A DNA stretch of 16,378 nt from Candidatus Sulfotelmatobacter sp. (GTDB lineage Bacteria > Acidobacteriota > Terriglobia > Terriglobales > Acidobacteriaceae), in NCBI GenBank assembly GCA_030037575.1, contig JASHRB010000610.1, positions 1 through 16,378 on the forward strand, given 5' to 3'. Below are positions 1 to 7,400 of the stretch, piece after piece. Each line of letters opens with the position of its first letter. The first letter of the stretch is position 1. The notes beneath the pieces are model-generated. The model searched no databases. It had not been told where the DNA came from and saw nothing but the letters and a program-made list of their open reading frames with translations. The translations under genes were made by a program, and so were the position numbers.

Positions 1-3000
1 GTCGGCGCCAGCGAATTTTCCCCCTCGGGCGACCTCAACTCCGGCAATATTTCCATCAACGGCCAGCGCGAATTCGCCAATAGCTTCATGGTGAACGGCA
101 GCGATGTCGAAGAAGACGTCAACATGGGCACGGCCATCATCCCTAATCTCGACTCCATTGCCGAGTTCCGCATCCTCACCAACAATTTCGACGCGGAGTA
201 TGGTGAATACAGCGGCGGCCAGATCAACGTCATCACCAAAGCCGGAGGCAACGCCTTCCACGGCGATGTTTTTGAGTTCTTGCGCAACACCGATCTCGAT
301 GCGCGAAATTACTTTTCCCCCACCCGCGGTTCCTTTAACCAGAACCAATTCGGAGCCACGTTCGGCGGACGGGTAAAGCTCGACAAGATTTTCTTCTATT
401 CTGACTATCAGGGCACCCGCCAGACTCAGGGCATCGACACCGGACTCATCCCCGTACCGTCGCAGCAAGACCACACCGGCAACTTGTCAGATCTGGCCGG
501 CTCGCTCAGGCTAGACGTCAGCGGAAATGCCTGGGCAACCGTGCTTTCGCAAAAGCTGGGATACTCAGTCGTGGTCGGCGAGCCGTATTATTTCGCCGGC
601 TGCGGTAACACATCCGCCTGCGTTTTTCCGAATCTTCAAATTCCCAGCAGCGTGTGGTCAGCTCCGGCCCAACATTTATTGCGCTACATCCCCGAGCCCA
701 ATCAGGCAGGAAATCTTTTTTCAACCTCCGCCTACAACGAAACTCTGAACGACCACAAGGGCGCCCTTCGCTTCGATGCCAACACGAATGGGGGTCTTGT
801 CTCTGCGTATTACTTCCTCGACAACTTCACGCAAAACAATCCCTATCCCACCGCTCAAGGCGGAGCCGATGTCCCCGGCTTCGACGCCCTGAATCTCGGC
901 CGCGCCCAACTGTTGAATCTCGGCGACAGCAAAACCCTAAGCTCAACTGCGGTCAACGAATTCCGCTTTAGTTATCTTCGGGACTCTAACGATCTCGGTC
1001 GCCCGCAAGGCGGGCTCGGCGTCAGCCTCGCCTCGCAGGGCTTCGAAGTCGGAGCGAACACTCCCGGCATCGTCGCGCTGGCGCCGCAAAACGAAGGTGT
1101 TGAAAATCTGACGTTCAACGCTTACTCCATCGGTACCAACACAAACGAATTAAAACAGACCAACAACACCTTCCAATGGCTTGACAATTTCTCCAAAGTC
1201 GCGGGCAAACACACTTTCAAGTTCGGCGGCGAGTTTCATCTCGATCAGATCAACACCGACGCGATCGCGCAGTTCAATGGCAGCTTCATCTTTTTCGGAT
1301 CGCAAACCGGAAGCGACTTCGCCGATTTCCTGCTGGGCGCTCCCACGCAATACAACCAGAGCCAGCTCCAGCCCTTTTACGGGCGCAACAAATATCTCGG
1401 TCTCTACGGGCAAGACAGTTGGCGTTTGCGTTCCGATCTCACGCTGAACTACGGTCTTCGCTGGGACCGCATTGAGCCGTGGTACGAAAAGTACAATCAG
1501 CTCGCCGTGCTTGAGCCGGGCAAGCAATCCATCGTTTTTCCGACTGCGCCGGCAGGAATTCTTTTCCCCACCGATCCCGGCGTTCCACGCACGCTCGCGC
1601 CGCCCGGGAACAAAGATTTCGCTCCGCGCATAGGCCTCGCTTATTCACCCGCGGTCGATTCCGATTCTCTTCTCGGCAAAATCGTCGGAGGTCCCGGCCA
1701 AACCAGCATTCGGGCCGGTGTCGGCATGTTCTACACCGCAATCGAAGCCCTCACCATCGGAGTTCTTGCCGCGAACGCGCCCTACGGCACCACGTACACG
1801 AGCCCGACTCCTCCGCTGTTTGCCACGCCATTTGTTTCGGCTTCCAGCGGCCAAGGCAGTCAGTATTTTCCCGTTGCCCTCGCGCCGCTCGATTCCTCGG
1901 CGAGCCATCCCGATCCCAACATCGACTGGTCTCAATACGTGCCGATCAGCGGCTTACCTGCGTATCCCACAAGCAATCGTATTCCTTACACTCAAGAGTA
2001 CATGCTCTCCATTGAGCGCCAGCTTTCGCCGAACACTGTGCTTAGCGCCAGTTACGTCGGAACTCAAGGCCATCGCCTGCTCGCGCTCGTCGAAGCCAAC
2101 CCGGGCAATCCCACTCTCTGCCTGCAATTGAGCAATCCCGCAAATCTGGCCGCCGGCCAGGTTCCTTGCGGACCGTTCCTCGAGGGCAATACCTACGTCA
2201 CCGCTTCCGGACAGACGATCAACGGCACACGCGGCCCTCTTGGCTCGAATTTCGGCAGCGACACCAATCAGGCGACCGTCGGCAACTCGAATTACAACGC
2301 TCTCGAAATTAGCTTGCGCCACAGCGGCGGCCCCCTCGAAATTCTGGCTGGCTATACGTACGGCAAGTCCATCGATCAGGCCTCGAATCTCGGCGAGGAA
2401 ATCAATCCCATCAATCCTGCGCTTAGCCGCGCTCTCTCGGCTTTCGACGTAACCCATAACTTTGTCGTCAGCTACCAATACCAACTACCCTTCGACCGCT
2501 TATTCCACGCCTCAAATCGCTTGACGCAAGGCTGGACGATCTCCGGTATCACCCGCTTCAGCACCGGTTTCCCAGTCACGCTCTACAACTACGGCGACAA
2601 TTCCTTGCTCGGAGCCGAACCGAATGGCGTCAACAATTACGGCATCGACGAACCGCAATACACTCCCGGTTCGCTTGATCTGAATCACAATCCGCGCAAC
2701 GCCCGGCCATACTTCAACACCAGCCTTTTCAGCCTCCAGCCGCTCGGCCAGCCTGGCAACGCCCGGCGCCGTTTCTTCTTTGGCCCCGGGATCGACAACT
2801 TTGATATGGCGGTGCTCAGGAAGGTCAAGCTCTCGGAATCCAAATCGCTTGAGTTTCGTATGGAGGGCTTTAACGTCTTCAACCACGCGCAGTTCTACGG
2901 TCCGGCGTCGGTCGATGGCAACCTCAACAGCGCCACTTTCGGGGATGTCGTGAATTCAGCTCCACCTCGCCTAATGCAAGCTGCGGTGAAGTTTGTGTTT

Positions 3001-3003
3001 TAG
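1..3003 (+). CDS. TonB-dependent receptor, Oar-like (5' end missing)
   Basis: Outer-membrane beta-barrel receptor of the TonB-dependent, Oar/carboxypeptidase-regulatory-like type, presumably importing a large substrate such as an oligosaccharide or siderophore; the substrate cannot be read from the sequence. The frame is open from base 1, so the gene begins upstream. The first ATG inside the window (88) sits in the middle of the plug domain and is not the start. The visible part begins in the plug (NGQREFANSFMVNGSD; then SGGQINVITKAGGNAFHG, typical of this family) and continues as about 850 residues of Tyr/Asn/Phe-rich alternating strands. It ends in an aromatic residue (AAVKFVF), the usual BAM recognition signature of outer-membrane barrels. 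The N-terminal signal peptide and the carboxypeptidase-like domain expected in full-length members would lie left of the window. Family assignment is strong; ligand unknown. Confidence 0.93.
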   Translation, partial: VGASEFSPSGDLNSGNISINGQREFANSFMVNGSDVEEDVNMGTAIIPNLDSIAEFRILTNNFDAEYGEYSGGQINVITKAGGNAFHGDVFEFLRNTDLDARNYFSPTRGSFNQNQFGATFGGRVKLDKIFFYSDYQGTRQTQGIDTGLIPVPSQQDHTGNLSDLAGSLRLDVSGNAWATVLSQKLGYSVVVGEPYYFAGCGNTSACVFPNLQIPSSVWSAPAQHLLRYIPEPNQAGNLFSTSAYNETLNDHKGALRFDANTNGGLVSAYYFLDNFTQNNPYPTAQGGADVPGFDALNLGRAQLLNLGDSKTLSSTAVNEFRFSYLRDSNDLGRPQGGLGVSLASQGFEVGANTPGIVALAPQNEGVENLTFNAYSIGTNTNELKQTNNTFQWLDNFSKVAGKHTFKFGGEFHLDQINTDAIAQFNGSFIFFGSQTGSDFADFLLGAPTQYNQSQLQPFYGRNKYLGLYGQDSWRLRSDLTLNYGLRWDRIEPWYEKYNQLAVLEPGKQSIVFPTAPAGILFPTDPGVPRTLAPPGNKDFAPRIGLAYSPAVDSDSLLGKIVGGPGQTSIRAGVGMFYTAIEALTIGVLAANAPYGTTYTSPTPPLFATPFVSASSGQGSQYFPVALAPLDSSASHPDPNIDWSQYVPISGLPAYPTSNRIPYTQEYMLSIERQLSPNTVLSASYVGTQGHRLLALVEANPGNPTLCLQLSNPANLAAGQVPCGPFLEGNTYVTASGQTINGTRGPLGSNFGSDTNQATVGNSNYNALEISLRHSGGPLEILAGYTYGKSIDQASNLGEEINPINPALSRALSAFDVTHNFVVSYQYQLPFDRLFHASNRLTQGWTISGITRFSTGFPVTLYNYGDNSLLGAEPNGVNNYGIDEPQYTPGSLDLNHNPRNARPYFNTSLFSLQPLGQPGNARRRFFFGPGIDNFDMAVLRKVKLSESKSLEFRMEGFNVFNHAQFYGPASVDGNLNSATFGDVVNSAPPRLMQAAVKFVF

Positions 3004-3030
3004 AAAGGACGCAAAATCAACAATTGCAGC

Positions 3031-3075
3031 GTCATCCCGAGGACCCGCGCTTTCATCGGCGGGCCGAGGAATCTC
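3031..3075. repeat. GTCATCCCGA-type intergenic repeat, copy A
   Basis: This gap segment begins with GTCATCCCGA (3031-3040), identical to 12011-12020 and one base different from 11892-11901. It then holds a short hairpin (CCCGC at 3044-3048 with GCGGG at 3059-3063) and runs into CCGAGGAATCTC. I recall similar strings (GTCATCCTGAGC...GGATCTC) as common intergenic repeats in Acidobacteriota and some other phyla. Only three starts can be compared here, so the family boundaries are uncertain. Confidence 0.5.
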
Positions 3076-3085
3076 CCGCTCAAAC

Positions 3086-3141
3086 GTCGCCTGACAGAAG
3101 GCAAGGCGACCAGCCGCCATCGGCGCAGCCTGCGCCTTATT
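3086..3141. terminator. Tandem hairpins between convergent genes, possible terminator
   Basis: Two perfect stem-loops lie between the receptor stop and the convergent minus-strand gene. The first pairs GTCGCCT (3086-3092) with AGGCGAC (3104-3110) around an 11-base loop. The second pairs GGCGCA (3122-3127) with TGCGCC (3131-3136) around GCC, followed by TTATTCC on the plus strand. The T tract is weak, so rho-independent activity is only possible. The second stem directly abuts the stop codon of the minus-strand gene. Confidence 0.4.
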
Positions 3142-3616
3142 CCTCAAACATCGGCACCTGCCGCTGATCGCCCGCCGCCGCGCGCCGCGGCCGCCTTCCC
3201 GCTCCGATCACAGCCAAAACAGTCAACGATTCCAGCGCCGTCCGCGGCACAAAAATGCGCTGCGTATTCGACCGCTGATCCGGGGGATTCACCAGATAGC
3301 CTTCCGGCATGTTCTGCGTGAGATCGGAAGGCATCAGGCCTTCCAGAATTTCGTTATCCTTAAACCGTAGCCTTACCCACAATCCTTCCGAGCGCGGCCG
3401 TGAGGTAAATATCTTCCGTGTCAACGACTCCGAGTCGCCGAATTCACGCACAAAATAGACTCCCTTAATCTCCCGCAAATCAATGGCAACCACGTTCCCG
3501 GACGTATTCAACAACTCCAGTTTGCCTTCATTCACGAACTGCGAGGGCGACACGTACCCCGTCACCGAGTCCCGGTCCATTTTGCGCACAATCACTTTTT
3601 TATGGGTAGAAGGCAT
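3137..3616 (-). CDS. Conserved hypothetical protein, DUF6982-like
   Basis: A 159-residue soluble protein starting MPSTHKKVIVRKMDRDSVTG. No signal peptide or membrane segment is visible. It contains alternating hydrophobic strands (VVAIDLREIKGVYFVREF; LWVRLRFKDNEILEGL; RIFVPRTALESLTVLAVIG), suggesting a small all-beta fold. The pattern matches, from memory, proteins annotated as DUF6982 in Acidobacteriota; no function is established to my knowledge. The frame stays open to a GTG at 3823, but the extra 69 residues are Arg/Cys-rich and unlike the conserved core, so the ATG at 3616 is preferred (weak AAGAAAAG upstream). The C-terminus is basic (RRPRRAAAG) and ends in QVPMFEE, which resembles a beta-clamp-binding peptide. 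It is convergent with the receptor gene and divergent from the nucleotidyltransferase gene. Confidence 0.75.
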   Translation of the reverse strand: MPSTHKKVIVRKMDRDSVTGYVSPSQFVNEGKLELLNTSGNVVAIDLREIKGVYFVREFGDSESLTRKIFTSRPRSEGLWVRLRFKDNEILEGLMPSDLTQNMPEGYLVNPPDQRSNTQRIFVPRTALESLTVLAVIGAGRRPRRAAAGDQRQVPMFEE

Positions 3617-3894
3617 TGAATCGCGCTTTTCTTGCACTTTCCGGCAGCAGAGGAGTCTGAACTCAACAAAAGGAACCACCCCGGCGTCCATCCCAAGCCC
3701 GCATTCGCACCGACGGACGAGGGCTCTTGCGTGGGTTAGACGGAGTCCCAGCCTAACTGAGCACTGCCGACTTTCTCTAAGATTCCGAAGAAGAATCAGG
3801 CACCTACAATGTGATTCTCGCACTAATTCCTGAGAAAGCCGCTGAATCTACCTTCCCTGTAGCCAAATCGTTAACGTTGTGTTATTTCTTTTAG

Positions 3895-3924
3895 TTGCTC
3901 CGGCAGCCCTTGAGTCTTTATAAG
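3895..3924 (+). promoter_or_regulatory. Possible sigma70-type promoter toward the nucleotidyltransferase gene
   Basis: TTGCTC (3895-3900) and TATAAG (3919-3924) are separated by 18 bases in the AT-rich stretch. The implied 5' leader to the ATG at 4081 would be about 150 bases. An alternative -10, TATATT at 3930-3935, has a TTGAGT only 14 bases upstream. Both are weak matches. Confidence 0.3.
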
Positions 3925-3989
3925 TGTCTTATATTGAATGGCTTGTGCAGCGTTCCTTAGGCGCAGGCCAGGATTGGGGCGCCTTACCC

Positions 3990-4009
3990 TGTGGAAATGC
4001 TGTGGAAAA
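3990..4009 (+). repeat. Two TGTGGAAA boxes one helical turn apart
   Basis: TGTGGAAAT at 3990-3998 and TGTGGAAAA at 4001-4009 start exactly 11 bases apart. The second differs by one base from the DnaA box consensus TGTGGATAA, the first by two. They may be a DnaA-type or other tandem operator; a chance direct repeat cannot be excluded. Confidence 0.4.
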
Positions 4010-4080
4010 CGTCGGCGCAGGCTCCCTTGCACCCCCGCCTGTGCCAACCACGTCGCTGTTTGCGCATCGCTTGACGACGA

Positions 4081-5712
4081 ATGGCTGATTACATTTACAC
4101 CATGGAGATCCGGTTGACGCCGGATCAGCTGAAAGGCGTCAATCTGGTGCAGGAGATAGCCCGCACGGCAGAAGTCACGCTATACCTCACCGGCGGTGCC
4201 ATTCGCGACATCATCAGCGGTTTTACCATCCGTGATCTCGACTTTACTGTTCAAGGCAATCCCCTCAAGCTGCAAAAAGACTTTGAGCGCGCCGGTGGCC
4301 GAATCGCCGGCCACGACGAAGACACGCGCACTTTATACTTGCTTCTTCCCGGCAACGTGCGCGCTGAGATCGGCATGGCGCGCACCGAAACCTACGAAAA
4401 GGCCGGGAAGCCCCCCGTCATCGCCCCAGCCAGCATTCAAGAGGATCTCCGCCGTCGCGACTTCACCGTTAATGCGATGGCTTTATCGCTCAATGAGGGC
4501 TCACGCGGACTCCTCCTTGATCCCTTCAACGGCGTCGCCGATATCGAAGCCAAGCTGATTCGCGTCCTTCATAACTATTGTTTTGTCGAAGATCCCTCGC
4601 GTCTGATTCGCGCCACGCGCTTTGCAGCGCGTTTTCATTGGCCGCTCGAAGAACGCACGCAGCAGCGCTACAACGCCGCCAAAGAAAATAAGTACATCGA
4701 ATATATCTCGCGCGGCGCGATCGGCCACGAGATCGCCCAGCTCGCTCATGAAGACGATCCGCTCAACGTCATTCGCGCCCTCGAGCGGGAAGACTGGCTC
4801 AAGGTTCTGCATCCTCATTGGTCCTCGGCCAAAGTTGACACCAATGGCTTGTCGGCTCTGATGAAAACTCGCCAGCAGATGGTCGATCTCGGCTACACCG
4901 TCGACCCTTCCGCTGCCGTGATGTACTTCCTCACGGCTCGACTCTCCGATAAAGACATTGCTGATCTGCGCCGACAGATCCCGCGCAAAGATTTGATCGA
5001 AGCCTGGCGCGACATTGAAAACCACGCCAAAGAGCTGGCGAAGCGCCTCACCGGCAAAGAAGCGGCCACGCCTTCGCGAACCTGGAACCTGCTCTCTTCC
5101 GCCCGGCCTGAGATGATCTTGTTCCTGGCGGTGACCGCTCGTCAGCAAGCCGTCGCTCAGAAAATCAAGAATTTCCTCACCAAGTGGCGCGACGTGCAGA
5201 AGAAAATTCCGCTGCCGGAAATGACTGAGCTGCTGATCACGCCGCAACTGCCGGCCTATTCCAAGATCGCGCGCGAAGTGTTCATGCTTCTGCTGGATGG
5301 AAAGCTGCGCTCGCGCACCGAGACGTTGAAATTCCTCAAGCCATTTGCGCCTCCGCCGCCACCGCCTCCGCCGGCGCCGCGCCGCGGACGAGCCGCAAAG
5401 GTGACTGCAGCTGCAAGCGCCGGGGCAGGGGCACAAGGCGCTTTGCCCGACAAGGCTGCGAAAACCAAGAAAGGAAAGGGCAAAACGCCGGTTCCGGGGG
5501 TTCCGGCGATTCCGCCTGCTCCGCCCGCAGCCCAGCCCTCTGCCGCCAAACCATCGACGCCAAGGGCGGAGCCTAAGGCGAAAACAAAGCCGCGGGCAGC
5601 AAAAACCAAGGCGAAACCCGCAGCTGGCCTGGCAAAACCGGCATCAAAGGCAAAACCGGCGGCCAAAGGGAAAAAGCCAGGTTCCCGGAAGGTAAAGTCC
5701 AAAAAACGATAG
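4081..5712 (+). CDS. CCA-adding / poly(A) polymerase family nucleotidyltransferase with Lys-rich tail
   Basis: Class II nucleotidyltransferase of the family that adds CCA to tRNA 3' ends or A tails to RNA; which of the two cannot be told from sequence alone. The head domain (about residues 30-190) carries the signature GGAIRD (38-43), the catalytic carboxylates in DLDF (Asp52, Asp54), [11 protein letters not shown] (124-134) and [15 protein letters not shown] (171-185). The helical neck and body extend to about residue 420. No HD phosphohydrolase motif is seen. Residues about 422-543 form a low-complexity tail: a run of eight prolines (424-431), then Ala/Pro/Lys repeats of the AKPAA/KTK kind ending KVKSKKR, very basic and probably disordered. 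The ATG at 4081 is the first in frame; a second Met is at codon 8 (4102), and neither has a clear Shine-Dalgarno. Its stop codon is in the same frame as the next gene. Confidence 0.88.
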   Translation: MADYIYTMEIRLTPDQLKGVNLVQEIARTAEVTLYLTGGAIRDIISGFTIRDLDFTVQGNPLKLQKDFERAGGRIAGHDEDTRTLYLLLPGNVRAEIGMARTETYEKAGKPPVIAPASIQEDLRRRDFTVNAMALSLNEGSRGLLLDPFNGVADIEAKLIRVLHNYCFVEDPSRLIRATRFAARFHWPLEERTQQRYNAAKENKYIEYISRGAIGHEIAQLAHEDDPLNVIRALEREDWLKVLHPHWSSAKVDTNGLSALMKTRQQMVDLGYTVDPSAAVMYFLTARLSDKDIADLRRQIPRKDLIEAWRDIENHAKELAKRLTGKEAATPSRTWNLLSSARPEMILFLAVTARQQAVAQKIKNFLTKWRDVQKKIPLPEMTELLITPQLPAYSKIAREVFMLLLDGKLRSRTETLKFLKPFAPPPPPPPPAPRRGRAAKVTAAASAGAGAQGALPDKAAKTKKGKGKTPVPGVPAIPPAPPAAQPSAAKPSTPRAEPKAKTKPRAAKTKAKPAAGLAKPASKAKPAAKGKKPGSRKVKSKKR

Positions 5713-5760
5713 CCCTTCCGTAATCGGAAATTAGGAGCATCCCTTTGCTCAGATCGGGCA

Positions 5761-5766
5761 TATAAT
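5761..5766 (+). promoter_or_regulatory. Perfect TATAAT -10 box, probably giving a leaderless mRNA
   Basis: TATAAT ends six bases before the ATG at 5773, so transcription starting about seven bases downstream would begin at the ATG itself. No good TTGACA lies 16-18 bases upstream. No ribosome-binding site sits at usable distance; the only AGGAG (5733-5737) is 35 bases away. There is no earlier ATG, GTG or TTG in frame back to the preceding stop. Confidence 0.5.
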
Positions 5767-5772
5767 GTTGCT

Positions 5773-6492
5773 ATGCATCGCCCGGTCCTCTTCGCGGCGT
5801 TCGCCATTCTCCTCTGCGCATCCGTTCCCCTTTTTGCGCAACACGGCGGAGGTCACGCCGCCGGTGGCGGTGGCCACGCAGCTTTCGGCGGAGGGCATGC
5901 CGGATTCAGCGGGGCGCGCGCCGGCTCAGGTTTCGCTGCCCGCTCTCGTTCCTTCAGTGCCCCGGTCGCCCACAACCGTTCCGGTGTGGGCGTGCGTATC
6001 CGCAGTTACGGATCCGGCTATGGCCGAAATTGCTGGGGCGCGTACGGCTGCGGATGGGGCTATGGCTATCCCTATCTCTACGGCGGCATCGACCCTTACT
6101 GGTGGTGGGAGAACGATTCCAACGCCCAGCCCGATCCCGGCGCTGCTTACGGCTATGACAACGGTTTGGCCAACGAGATGCAGGAGCAGGGAATGCCGGT
6201 GCGGCCGGCGCCCGACTCCGGTGAGCAGGACGAATACGCCCGCGCCACGCCTCCGTCTCCGCCCCAGCCAGAGTCTCAGGCGCAGCCCAGCCCCTCCACT
6301 GTCCTCGTGTTCCGCGATCAGCACCAGCAAGAAGTTCAGAACTATGCCATCGTCGGCCAGACGCTCTGGAATTTCTCTTCTGGCCGCACCCAGAAAATTC
6401 CGCTCTCCGTGCTCGATGTTGCAGCCACGCAGAAAGCCAACGACGACCGTGGCGTCGAGTTTCGCTTGCCCAGCGGGAGCGAAGGCCAATAA
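5773..6492 (+). CDS. Secreted Gly/His/Tyr-rich protein of unknown function
   Basis: A 239-residue exported protein not recognised as a named family. Residues 1-22 form a clear signal peptide (HRP, hydrophobic core, then PLFA before Gln23). The mature protein starts with a His/Gly repeat: four GGGHA-like units with histidines at about 24, 28, 35 and 42. A Tyr/Trp/Gly-rich segment follows (about 80-113, including two Cys and a WWW run), then a Pro/Gln-rich linker (about 160-177). The C-terminal domain of about 60 residues (STVLVFRDQHQQEVQNYAIV onward) resembles a small beta-rich domain that I associate with acidobacterial secreted proteins. The signal peptide decides the frame over the overlapping frame starting at 5765. 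It lies 60 bases after the nucleotidyltransferase stop but probably has its own promoter. A surface or metal-binding role is only a guess. Confidence 0.8.
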   Translation: MHRPVLFAAFAILLCASVPLFAQHGGGHAAGGGGHAAFGGGHAGFSGARAGSGFAARSRSFSAPVAHNRSGVGVRIRSYGSGYGRNCWGAYGCGWGYGYPYLYGGIDPYWWWENDSNAQPDPGAAYGYDNGLANEMQEQGMPVRPAPDSGEQDEYARATPPSPPQPESQAQPSPSTVLVFRDQHQQEVQNYAIVGQTLWNFSSGRTQKIPLSVLDVAATQKANDDRGVEFRLPSGSEGQ

Positions 6493-6523
6493 CAACAACT
6501 TAATCTGGCAAGTTTCTGAGGTG

Positions 6524-7243
6524 TCAGGATCCGCTCAGGATTCGTTTGCTGGATTCGTGGAAGCGGAGTTGTGCTTCCAATGAGTTGAGCCACGAATGGA
6601 AACAAGCGGCCGCTTCCTTTTCGATGTACAAAAATCGCAAACCCATGACGAACGAGTTGCTCCAGACGATTTCGGCTTTTCCATGAAAAAGCTGTGGCTC
6701 GGCGCTCGGCAGTTCGAACTCCACGATCACCACTCCCCTGAGCTTGACCGGATTGTTCAGCTTAATCGCCAGCCCGCCTTCGCTGACGTTCTGGAGCGAC
6801 CCTTCGATAAAAGCCCGCTCGAGCGGATCGCGAAAGCGCACCCGCAAGTCCAATTGATAGCGGAAATAGCGGCGATGCTCCCGCTCCATCTTCGGGATTG
6901 CGAGTTCCAGAATGTTATTGAGCCGGGTCTGCTGAACCGGTTTATTCAGAGCGAAATCGGCACCAAGTTCAATAGCTTCGCGCTCTCGCGGCGACTCGCC
7001 GACCACCGCCAGCATGAGGGTTTGTTTATTGGCGCGGCTGTTGCGCAGTTGATCGAGCGCGGTTGCGCCACCAGGTACGTCGCAGTCAACTACCAGTCCA
7101 TCCAAATGCCGCCGCGAAGCAAGTTCGATCGCGCTCTTCGAGTCCGGACGAGACTGAAGCGAAACCTCACGCGCTCCGAGCGTTGCCCGCATATCCCCCA
7201 GCAGCGTCGGATCTTCGGTCAGGATCAGACACTCCAACCCCAT
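6524..7243 (-). CDS. Receiver-PilZ protein (c-di-GMP-binding response regulator)
   Basis: A 239-residue cytoplasmic protein with an N-terminal CheY-like receiver (about 1-118) and a C-terminal PilZ domain (about 120-225). The receiver shows the acidic pair Glu10/Asp11, the likely phospho-acceptor Asp53 in VVDCDVP and the conserved Lys101-Pro102 (LNKPV); the usual Thr/Ser of strand 4 is not obvious (LAVVGES). The PilZ domain has both c-di-GMP motifs: RxxxR at Arg124-Arg128 and NxSxxG at Asn152-Gly157. It therefore probably couples a phosphorylation signal to c-di-GMP binding; no DNA-binding or enzymatic output domain is present. The start ATG at 7243 has a weak GGAAA upstream and a TAAAAT six bases before it. 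It is divergent from dnaE and convergent with the secreted-protein gene, leaving 31 bases between stops. No cognate kinase is in the window. Confidence 0.88.
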   Translation of the reverse strand: MGLECLILTEDPTLLGDMRATLGAREVSLQSRPDSKSAIELASRRHLDGLVVDCDVPGGATALDQLRNSRANKQTLMLAVVGESPREREAIELGADFALNKPVQQTRLNNILELAIPKMEREHRRYFRYQLDLRVRFRDPLERAFIEGSLQNVSEGGLAIKLNNPVKLRGVVIVEFELPSAEPQLFHGKAEIVWSNSFVMGLRFLYIEKEAAACFHSWLNSLEAQLRFHESSKRILSGS

Positions 7244-7362
7244 TTTCCAATTTTAGAAGATGCCAATCTGCCGATGTAGTAACCGACGTGCATGGCCCCG
7301 TAGGGCGGTTGGGCTTCCACACTTTGAGCATAACTCTCCGTCTTCCACAGCCTTCCAGCCGG

Positions 7363-7368
7363 TACAAT
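7363..7368 (+). promoter_or_regulatory. Candidate -10 box for dnaE
   Basis: TACAAT matches the TATAAT consensus at five of six positions and lies 32 bases before the dnaE ATG. No convincing -35 is seen at the expected distance (TCTTCC at 7341-7346 is poor). The initiation site would be AAAGAGG (7391-7397) just before the ATG at 7401. Confidence 0.35.
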
Positions 7369-7400
7369 CCCCCCTAACTCCCGTAAAATTAAAGAGGCCC

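Larger units (their letters stand above)
3617..4080. other. Divergent intergenic region, no gene seen
   Basis: The 464 bases between the two divergent starts hold no convincing gene. The 3617-3823 part is the rejected N-terminal extension of the minus-strand frame. Bases about 3860-3940 are distinctly AT-rich and contain the palindrome CGTTAACG (3869-3876). A 9-base direct repeat GGCGCAGGC (3960-3968 and 4014-4022) brackets two TGTGGAAA boxes. Promoters for both flanking genes are expected here. Confidence 0.6.

Noticed and set aside
3617..3823. N-terminal extension of the small hypothetical protein from a GTG at 3823
   Set aside because: The 69 extra residues are Arg/Cys-rich and not like the conserved core; the ATG at 3616 fits the family start.
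4501..5436. A 311-codon minus-strand open frame opposite the nucleotidyltransferase
   Set aside because: It lies wholly opposite a gene with clear family motifs, and its translation is typical of a GC-rich antisense shadow.
5765..6583. A 272-codon open frame overlapping the secreted-protein gene in another frame
   Set aside because: Its translation is Arg/Ser/Pro-rich with no signal peptide or recognisable domain, whereas the 5773 frame has a clear signal peptide and structured C-terminus.
6596..7279. A 227-codon plus-strand open frame opposite the receiver-PilZ gene
   Set aside because: The opposite strand carries complete receiver and PilZ motifs, so this is a shadow.
7260..7400. N-terminal extension of dnaE by 47 codons
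   Set aside because: The family starts at MSQFVHLHLHTDYS with a ribosome-binding site at 7391-7397, and the extension overlaps the likely promoter.
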